Assembly: GCA_900754855.1 (NCBI GenBank)
Contig: CAAEEI010000140.1
Coordinates: forward strand, 1-11,176
Source: Lachnospiraceae bacterium
Lineage (GTDB): Bacteria > Bacillota > Clostridia > Lachnospirales > Lachnospiraceae
Length of the DNA: 11,176 bases
Direction: 5' to 3'
Below the pieces are notes generated by a model. The model made no database searches. It had not been told where the DNA came from and saw only the letters and a list, made by a program, of their open reading frames with translations. Every line of letters begins with the position of its first letter. Positions within the stretch are counted from its first letter, which is position 1. The position numbers and the translations under genes are program-made. Shown here in pieces: positions 6,680-11,176 of this stretch.

Positions 6680-7546
6680 TTATTTCCGGTCAAAAATGAC
6701 GCCAACCACTTTCGGGCCGGCATTGGCAGCCACTGCTGCCCCGATCTGGTAGCAATCCACCGGACCGTAGCCAAGTTTTTCCGTCAACTTTTCAATCATC
6801 TCATCACAGTAGCTTCTTTCATTGCCATATACCACCTGATAAGGGGAACCCGGTTCCATTTCTTCTATGGTTTTCTCCACGATTTTCGTTACGACCTTTT
6901 TCTCCCCACGGCATTTTCCTGCGGTTGTGATCTCATGGTCCCAGATTTTCATAATCGGTTTAATGTTGAGTTTATCTCCCACGAAGGCCGCCGCACTCGG
7001 AATACGTCCGGATTTTCCCGCATATTTGAGATTATAAATGCCAAAATAGACGCAGCGTTTTGCCAGGGCAGTTTTCAGATACTCGTCGATTTCTTCCGGA
7101 GAAGCTCCCTTCTGTACCATTTCGCCTGCCATCAGCGCCGGATAGCCATAGGCTCCTGAATAGCTGGCGCCGTCATAACAATGGATATTGATTTTTCCTT
7201 CGCATTCCGGATGTTCTTCCAGAAAATTCTCTATGGCAAATACCGCGTTCTGATAAGTTGCGGAACCGGCGGAATTAATAAGCACGAAAAACAGATCCGT
7301 ATACCCTTTTTCAAAGTATTCGAAATACATCTCTTCAAATTGAAATGCTGTAATCTGAGAAGTTTTTGGAATATCTTCATTTTCTTCCATCAGTTTAAAA
7401 AAACCTTCGTTATCAAAATCCACTCTGCTTATATAGGCTTTTTCGCCTATGACAACCGGAAAAGGAATAACATCCACGTCATATCGTTTTTCCATTTCAA
7501 AAGAAACATCACTGGCGGAATCCGTAATCACTCGCATTTTATTCAT
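6680..7546 (-). CDS. DegV family fatty-acid-binding protein
   Basis: A 288-residue two-domain DegV (FakB-like) protein. This family holds a fatty acid and presents its carboxylate to the kinase FakA, so that exogenous or recycled fatty acids enter phospholipid synthesis. Seen: an N-terminal VITDSASD strand-loop, PKTSQ (61-64) with the conserved Thr-Ser-Gln, an INSAGSATYQNA segment in place of the usual SS..SGTYQSA, KSGRIPSA with the conserved Arg181, and LNIKPI. The C-terminal motif, usually THxGPGxLG, reads ANAGPKVVG here, so the usual His is Asn275. This may alter ligand head-group binding. The start is ATG 7546, with AAGGA about 10 nt upstream. An in-frame GTG at 7636 lies upstream of the promoter and cannot be used. 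It is the first gene of a three-gene operon. FakA is not in the window. Confidence 0.92.
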   Translation of the reverse strand: MNKMRVITDSASDVSFEMEKRYDVDVIPFPVVIGEKAYISRVDFDNEGFFKLMEENEDIPKTSQITAFQFEEMYFEYFEKGYTDLFFVLINSAGSATYQNAVFAIENFLEEHPECEGKINIHCYDGASYSGAYGYPALMAGEMVQKGASPEEIDEYLKTALAKRCVYFGIYNLKYAGKSGRIPSAAAFVGDKLNIKPIMKIWDHEITTAGKCRGEKKVVTKIVEKTIEEMEPGSPYQVVYGNERSYCDEMIEKLTEKLGYGPVDCYQIGAAVAANAGPKVVGVIFDRK

Positions 7547-7595
7547 ATTTTTTGTATCCTTCCATCTTATTATTTTCAATTTATTTACTTTTAAT

Positions 7596-7624
7596 ATTAT
7601 AATGGAGTCCCTATTTTCTGTCAA
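7596..7624 (-). promoter_or_regulatory. Perfect consensus sigma-A promoter of the degV operon
   Basis: On the minus strand, TTGACA (7624-7619) and TATAAT (7601-7596) are separated by 17 bp, matching the consensus at all twelve positions. The start is predicted near 7589, about 43 nt before the degV ATG. Confidence 0.92.
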
Positions 7625-7643
7625 CGGCAGAGACACCCTGCCG
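7625..7643. repeat. Inverted repeat abutting the degV -35 box
   Basis: CGGCAG and CTGCCG form a perfect 6-bp inverted repeat around a 7-bp centre, ending one base before the -35 hexamer of the degV promoter. It could be an operator for a dimeric regulator or just the end of the structured region upstream. No known operator consensus was recognised. Confidence 0.35.
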
Positions 7644-7691
7644 CCATAGTACGAAACGATTACGAATCCTGCTGTTTTTACAGTATACGAT

Positions 7692-7789
7692 AAAAAAATT
7701 ACCAGAATATGTCCGTCTCCCTTTCGGACTGAGAAATCGAAATATCCTGCGCGGACGGATTTCTTTCCGCTGCAGCGCTGCCCCTGCGG
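7692..7789 (-). ncRNA. Candidate structured RNA with terminator-like 3' end
   Basis: Read on the minus strand, this segment has a nested GC hairpin (7789-7767, CCGC...GCGG around GCAGCGCTGC). Next is an AGAAATC/GATTTCT pair (7764-7758 with 7738-7732). Then a long stem CAGGATAT/ATATTCTG (7749-7742 with 7710-7703) encloses a GTCCG/CGGAC hairpin (7729-7725 with 7715-7711) and is followed by GTAA and seven T. The TCCGTC near 7759-7754 could instead pair with GACGGA. These pairings compete. The layout resembles a small RNA or attenuator, but it lies upstream of the degV promoter and matches no family I recognise. A weak promoter (GTGACG, 18 bp, TATATT) could lie just upstream, near 7838-7809. Confidence 0.3.
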
Positions 7790-7821
7790 CGTAGTTTTCT
7801 TTCATGCGAATATAATTTTTC

Positions 7822-7864
7822 AAAAAAACTGCCGTCACCCGAGATTCCCTCAAAGCAACAGCAG
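7822..7864 (-). terminator. Rho-independent terminator of the reactivase gene
   Basis: On the minus strand, CTGCTGT (7864-7858) pairs with ACGGCAG (7835-7829) with one G-U. An inner TTTGAG/CTCGGG stem caps it and seven T residues follow. It lies 52 nt after the stop codon. Confidence 0.88.
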
Positions 7865-7888
7865 TCTGTTTTTATGATCTGTGATTTT

Positions 7889-7910
7889 GCAGAAACAGTT
7901 TCTGCTTTTT
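7889..7910 (+). terminator. Terminator-like hairpin facing the plus strand
   Basis: GCAGAAA-CAG-TTTCTGC is a perfect 7-bp hairpin, followed on the plus strand by TTTTTCATTTTTT. On the minus strand it is followed by AAAATC, so it would act only on plus-strand transcripts. No plus-strand gene or clear promoter lies before it. It may stop antisense transcription into the reactivase gene. Confidence 0.45.
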
Positions 7911-7916
7911 CATTTT

Positions 7917-9737
7917 TTATTCTTCCGTTTCCACGCAGGCCATGGCCAGTCCGGTAGCTACGGCATTTCTCGGACCTTCACAACCACGGATATTTCCCCG
8001 TCCGGCTACAATATCGTATTCAGCCAGCGCATCCGTAACCATATTCGGCACTTCAAAGTCAAGGGCTGAACCGCCAACCATAACAACGAACTGAATATCT
8101 CTCGGGTTGCCGGTAGGGCTGACCTTGGATAAGGAACGAACCGCATTGGTGACAAATACTTTCCGTTTGGCCTCCATACGAACCTGTCTTACTTTTTCCA
8201 TGGATTCCATACCTTCCAACGGCACCAGTTCGTCATTTTCCTTCACCAGAACGACCTTGGCAAATACGGAAGCGTCCAACGGTTTCTCAAAGAACTGTGC
8301 CGTTCCGTCCTCGTGGCGGATATGGAACAGACTCTCTACCACAGCCAGCGGATATTTCTTAATATCTTCAGCTACGGCAAAGTCATCCAGTCCCAGTTCA
8401 GACTGAATGAGAAGGCTGACCATATTTCCGGCGCCGGCCAGATGGATCAGTTTTACCTTGCCTTCCCGGTTAACCACAGAGGCGTCCGTGGAACCGGCTC
8501 CCATATCCACGATGGCCAACGGTGTGCTGGTACCCGGGGTCGTCAGAGCGCCCTTGATGGCCATATCGGCTTCCACACCACCGACATATACCGGCACTTT
8601 TAATTTTTCCGTGAGCACCTGGGCGATCATCTCCATCTGGAGACGGTCGGATTTAACCATGGCTGCAATACCTACGGCATTCTCCAGAGAAAACTCATCG
8701 GCGATACCCCCTTTGACCTTCTGCGGATTAAAGGTATCTACGGCGAGAATATCCTGAATCTTGATTTCTTTTTTATGTTTATCTGTCAGACCCGCCATGA
8801 CACGGCGTACTCTGTCTAACATATTTCCGGCGTTGGTTCCCACTTCTCCCTGAATATCTTCAATATCCATAATCGTAGAAACGCCTTCCATAATCTTATC
8901 TGCACCTTCGTCTACATCGACTTCCACTTCTTTTTTCGTGCCGATGATCGTAATGGTTCCTGCCTTGATGCTGCGTTCCTTTACGTCGCCTTCCGGTGTT
9001 TTGATCACCACGCCGGAACGGGTTCCAATAAGAGAACGGGCAATCGGCACGACTCTCTTCGTCTCCTCGGAAGAAAGCTGGAACAGGGTAGCGATGCCGT
9101 ATGGATTGGAAAGAACGGATACCACGCTGCCGACAGGGGCAACTTCAATGGCACATTCCATCCCCAGCGGAACTTTTTCAATCATGGATACTTCGTCAAT
9201 GATCGGTATCTGCTTATTTAAGCGATGATTGATCAGATTACCTTCATCCGTCTGCACGATGGCGCCGGTAATATTTACCTTTCTCTTCACGCCATTCATC
9301 ATTTCTGCCGCCCGGTCAAACTTCACGGTAGAAGGAATAACCACGATCACATCCATATGTTCCGTAATCTTGGACAACTCCGTAACCAGCACAGAAGTTC
9401 CCACGCCTATGCCTGTTCCTCCCGGCGTTGACGGGTTATGTCCAATGACAGTAGATTCTGTGATGATGGTCTCAGAAATGGTCTCCATCGCCACATCACC
9501 GATAACCGGCGCCGCCTCATTGATTCTGATTTCATCAAGATCAGAATAATCTAATCCCAGTTTATTTAAAGCATTTTTCAGGGACATAAACACCCCGTTT
9601 ATATTGTCCAGGGTTCCTTTAATACCGGTTGTCGGGCCAATGCCACTGGCAAGAAACTTAATATCTGCGCCCTCAACTTTAGCCAGCGCAACTTCTGTTG
9701 TGGCATTACCAATATCAACACCTGCTACAAACTTCAT
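7917..9737 (-). CDS. ddrA: Diol/glycerol dehydratase reactivase, large (alpha) subunit
   Basis: A 606-residue protein closely matching DdrA/PduG/DhaF over its full length. This ATP-driven chaperone releases damaged cobalamin from B12-dependent diol or glycerol dehydratase so that fresh coenzyme can bind. Seen: the actin-like phosphate loop VDIGNATTEVA (Asp8), INEAAPVIGDVAMETI and GHNPSTPGG stretches, candidate Mg ligands at TDEGN (Asp164) and PIIDEV (Asp181), the second ATP-binding loop VDMGAGSTDAS (411-420), FHIRHEDG, and a closing VGGSALDFEVP plus GRGNIRGCEGPRNAVATGL. The ATG at 9737 has GGA sequences 5-9 nt upstream and gives the family length; an in-frame GTG at 9800 has none. The gene stands alone, with its own promoter and terminator. 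There is no small subunit (ddrB/pduH), no dehydratase (pduCDE/dhaBCE) and no microcompartment gene nearby. Partners elsewhere in the genome, or a different client, are both possible. Confidence 0.93.
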   Translation of the reverse strand: MKFVAGVDIGNATTEVALAKVEGADIKFLASGIGPTTGIKGTLDNINGVFMSLKNALNKLGLDYSDLDEIRINEAAPVIGDVAMETISETIITESTVIGHNPSTPGGTGIGVGTSVLVTELSKITEHMDVIVVIPSTVKFDRAAEMMNGVKRKVNITGAIVQTDEGNLINHRLNKQIPIIDEVSMIEKVPLGMECAIEVAPVGSVVSVLSNPYGIATLFQLSSEETKRVVPIARSLIGTRSGVVIKTPEGDVKERSIKAGTITIIGTKKEVEVDVDEGADKIMEGVSTIMDIEDIQGEVGTNAGNMLDRVRRVMAGLTDKHKKEIKIQDILAVDTFNPQKVKGGIADEFSLENAVGIAAMVKSDRLQMEMIAQVLTEKLKVPVYVGGVEADMAIKGALTTPGTSTPLAIVDMGAGSTDASVVNREGKVKLIHLAGAGNMVSLLIQSELGLDDFAVAEDIKKYPLAVVESLFHIRHEDGTAQFFEKPLDASVFAKVVLVKENDELVPLEGMESMEKVRQVRMEAKRKVFVTNAVRSLSKVSPTGNPRDIQFVVMVGGSALDFEVPNMVTDALAEYDIVAGRGNIRGCEGPRNAVATGLAMACVETEE

Positions 9738-9824
9738 ATTCTTCCATCCTTTCCTGCCGTCTGTGATATATCGAATGTCTGTTTTTAAAACATCGCACAC
9801 ATTCTGAGCATAAATCTTATTAAA

Positions 9825-9853
9825 ATTATATCATTTACACAAAAAAGGGTCAA
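9825..9853 (-). promoter_or_regulatory. Sigma-A promoter of the reactivase gene
   Basis: On the minus strand, TTGACC (9853-9848) and TATAAT (9830-9825) are separated by 17 bp. The -35 has five of six consensus bases and the -10 is perfect. The start is predicted near 9817, giving an ~80-nt leader. I see no B12-box-like cobalamin riboswitch in it. Confidence 0.88.
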
Positions 9854-10028
9854 ACATTAACAGACATACTTTCTTGATACACTTTCCCAAAAATTGCACA
9901 TTCTTGTTCTTCTTTTTCTCAGCATCAGTAATATTTTGCCGATTCCTTTCAATTCTTCCCCTTTTTTGAAACACCTGAGGAAGAAAATTTTTCCGGAAAA
10001 TTTACGACCGGAGGACGGAACTTCCCAC

Positions 10029-10075
10029 AAAACAAAAGCTGCCCCACAGGTTTCTCTTTCCGCCTGTGCGACAGC
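10029..10075 (-). terminator. Rho-independent terminator of the membrane-protein operon
   Basis: On the minus strand, GCTGTCGCACAGG (10075-10063) pairs with CCTGTGGGGCAGC (10050-10038) with one mismatch and one G-U. TTTTGTTTT follows. It starts about 10 nt after the stop codon at 10085. Confidence 0.9.
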
Positions 10076-10084
10076 CTGCCCATG

Positions 10085-10702
10085 TTAATACAGGGAAACT
10101 CTCCCTTCATTGGATGGGTGAACCAGAACTTTTACTCCGGTAATCGTCGAATTTTTATATTCATAGAACTTCTTTTCTTTCAGATTGTTTAAAATTTCAT
10201 CTTTGCAGGAAAACAGCAGCTCAAGATCACTGTCGTACGTATTGACCGGTTCCACATAATAAATGCTGTACTTTTTTTCCTCCACAGCAGAGTTTTCCAG
10301 CCATTCGCTGTCTGCATATTCTACCGCATCATAAACATCGTCTCCCAGTTCTACTTCTTTTCTGATGTTCGCCTGTTTTACATTATCCGGATTATACTCT
10401 ACCACAAACTGCAGACTGTTTTTCGGTACAGTCTCCGACGCTTCTATGGTTACATTGCGGTTCTCCACATCCCAGCAGTGAATATAAATCTTTTCGTTCT
10501 TTTTGTTTTCCTTTCCAATTTTGCGGGTAATGGTTTCCGTTTCTCTCCGGTCTCCGCCAATATCCTTTTTCCCCATATATTGAAAAGAAGAGTATTCAAT
10601 CAGACTGATGCCTGCGCCCAGTCCGCAAAGAAGGATGCCCACACATAACACGCCCACCAGAATCATTCTCCTGCTTGTTTTTCCTGTTTTTTCTCTCTTC
10701 AT
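10085..10702 (-). CDS. Single-pass membrane protein of unknown function
   Basis: A 205-residue protein I do not recognise. The N terminus is basic (MKREKTGKTSRR), followed by one hydrophobic segment at about 13-35 with no clear signal-peptidase site. The remaining ~170 residues should therefore lie outside the cell, anchored by the N terminus. The outer part starts with a Lys/Glu-rich linker (about 45-70) and continues as a mixed domain rich in beta-prone stretches (IYIHCWDVENRNVTIEA, KYSIYYVEPV). Two Cys, in HCWD and FSCKDE, could pair. Its ATG overlaps the stop of the upstream gene (ATGA) with GGAAG ahead of it, so the two are coupled and probably form one complex or pathway. A beta-rich sensor or DUF4097-like domain is possible, but I see no diagnostic motif. 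Confidence 0.8.
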   Translation of the reverse strand: MKREKTGKTSRRMILVGVLCVGILLCGLGAGISLIEYSSFQYMGKKDIGGDRRETETITRKIGKENKKNEKIYIHCWDVENRNVTIEASETVPKNSLQFVVEYNPDNVKQANIRKEVELGDDVYDAVEYADSEWLENSAVEEKKYSIYYVEPVNTYDSDLELLFSCKDEILNNLKEKKFYEYKNSTITGVKVLVHPSNEGRVSLY

Positions 10703-11176
10703 GCTTCCACTTCCTTTCCATTGTTTTTCTGTCTCTTCTCCGCAAGAAAACTAACGATCAGAAACGTATAAGCGCCGCAACTCAGCACGAAACCAAATAT
10801 GCCCAAAGTCACGCCGATGAGCGGGTATCCCTGTACCAGCAAAATCATCAGGATACCCAGAGCAAATACGGCCATCAGACCTGCGATCACCGCCGGAATC
10901 ATCAAAAACAGCAGTACAGCCTTTACAAAAAAGACCACGATCCATTTACACATTGCCCAGACACCTCTGCACAGGTTTTTCACGCCTTCACCATCTCCTT
11001 TTTTCTCTCTGCCTTCCTCTGTCCGCTGCCTCCAGCGGGAAGGCCTTTCTTTCTCTTCCTGTTTTCTTTTTTCCATTTTCTTTTCCTGTTTCTCTTTTTG
11101 CTGTTCCATAAAATGAGAAAACGATCTTCTGGATTTACTGATCGCGTCGCCGGCCTTTCTTCCAATTTCTCCGGCC
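10699..11176 (-). CDS. Multi-pass membrane protein, N terminus beyond window edge
   Basis: The frame stays open to the right edge, so this is a partial gene with at least 159 residues visible. The methionine codon at 11109 has no ribosome binding site, and the frame continues upstream as AGEIGRKAGDAISKSRRSFSHF, so the true start is probably off the window. The visible N-terminal part is very rich in Lys, Glu and Arg (likely a helical or coiled cytoplasmic segment). It is followed by about 75 hydrophobic residues (WIVVFFVKAVLLFLM, then AVIAGLMAVFALGILMILL, then LIGVTLGIFGFVLSCGAYTFLIVSFL) that make three or four membrane spans, and a short charged tail. It overlaps the next gene by four bases. 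The pairing with a coupled single-pass protein recalls small membrane modules under PadR-type control, but no regulator is visible. Function unknown. Confidence 0.75.
   Translation of the reverse strand, partial: AGEIGRKAGDAISKSRRSFSHFMEQQKEKQEKKMEKRKQEEKERPSRWRQRTEEGREKKGDGEGVKNLCRGVWAMCKWIVVFFVKAVLLFLMIPAVIAGLMAVFALGILMILLVQGYPLIGVTLGIFGFVLSCGAYTFLIVSFLAEKRQKNNGKEVEA

Larger units (their letters stand above)
7547..7916 (-). other. Non-coding gap between the reactivase gene and degV
   Basis: This 370-nt gap holds, in minus-strand order, a hairpin facing the plus strand (7889-7910), the reactivase terminator (7822-7864), a GC-rich structured segment (7692-7789), an inverted repeat (7625-7643) and the degV promoter (7596-7624). 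An 80-codon open frame (7611-7853) runs through the terminator and the promoter without a ribosome binding site, so it is not accepted as a gene. Confidence 0.7.
9738..10084 (-). other. Non-coding gap upstream of the reactivase gene
   Basis: This 347-nt gap holds the terminator of the upstream operon (10029-10075), the reactivase promoter (9825-9853) and an ~80-nt leader with no obvious riboswitch. An imperfect A/T-rich palindrome around TTTTCCGGAAAA lies near 9985-10005. A 31-codon open frame at 9952-9857, starting with TTG behind AAGGGG, is possible but unsupported by any promoter. Confidence 0.6.

Noticed and set aside
7611..7853. 80-codon minus-strand open frame between the reactivase gene and degV
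   Set aside because: It spans the reactivase terminator and the degV promoter, has no ribosome binding site and shows no protein-like composition.
9738..9817. Cobalamin riboswitch ahead of the dehydratase reactivase
   Set aside because: The ~80-nt leader is too short and no B12-box-like sequence is visible.
10799..11116. 105-codon plus-strand open frame opposite the multi-pass membrane protein
   Set aside because: Its composition mirrors the Lys/Glu-rich and hydrophobic segments of the real minus-strand gene, and it lacks a ribosome binding site.

Overview
The window looks like a stretch of chromosome from a low-to-mid GC Firmicute, most likely a gut Lachnospiraceae-type clostridium. The reasons are short intergenic gaps, AGGAGG-type ribosome binding sites, consensus sigma-A promoters, intrinsic terminators with long U tracts, a T-box leader, and family variants (DegV, type II branched-chain aminotransferase, Big_2 surface protein, diol dehydratase reactivase) typical of that group. 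Species cannot be named from the sequence. All eight genes I accept are on the minus strand, so transcription runs from the right edge to the left edge. I see no tRNA, rRNA, IS element, CRISPR array or prophage.

In transcription order (right to left): (1) 11176-10085 is an operon of two membrane proteins of unrecognised function. The first is cut by the window edge and overlaps the second by an ATGA; a strong terminator follows. (2) 9853-7822 is a single-gene unit with its own sigma-A promoter and terminator. It encodes the large subunit of a diol/glycerol dehydratase reactivase, with no dehydratase and no small reactivase subunit beside it. (3) 7821-7625 is a non-coding gap with a GC-rich cluster of potential hairpins ending in a terminator-like stem plus U run. 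(4) 7624-4265 is a three-gene operon behind a perfect consensus promoter (TTGACA-17 bp-TATAAT). It holds a DegV fatty-acid-binding protein, an SGNH hydrolase, and a secreted protein with three Ig-like Big_2 domains and a C39-like cysteine peptidase domain. The last two genes are translationally coupled. Two terminators follow. (5) 4224-3081 is ilvE, a monocistronic branched-chain aminotransferase with an extended -10 promoter and a terminator. (6) 2937-165 is glgB (glycogen branching enzyme) followed closely by a second C39-like protein, a paralogue of the secreted one but without signal peptide or Ig domains. (7) 144-1 holds a strong promoter and the first ~109 nt of a T-box riboswitch whose specifier reads UUC (Phe), so the gene beyond the left edge is probably a phenylalanyl-tRNA synthetase or another Phe-related gene.

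The parts are mostly separate housekeeping units: branched-chain amino acid metabolism, glycogen branching, fatty acid handling and cobalamin-enzyme repair. The most unusual element is the pair of C39-like proteins about 3.6 kb apart. One is secreted and coupled to an SGNH hydrolase and a DegV protein; the other appears cytoplasmic and sits behind glgB. Both keep a Cys/His/Asp set and share a near-identical MPVSLYGIS segment. Their function cannot be deduced from sequence alone.
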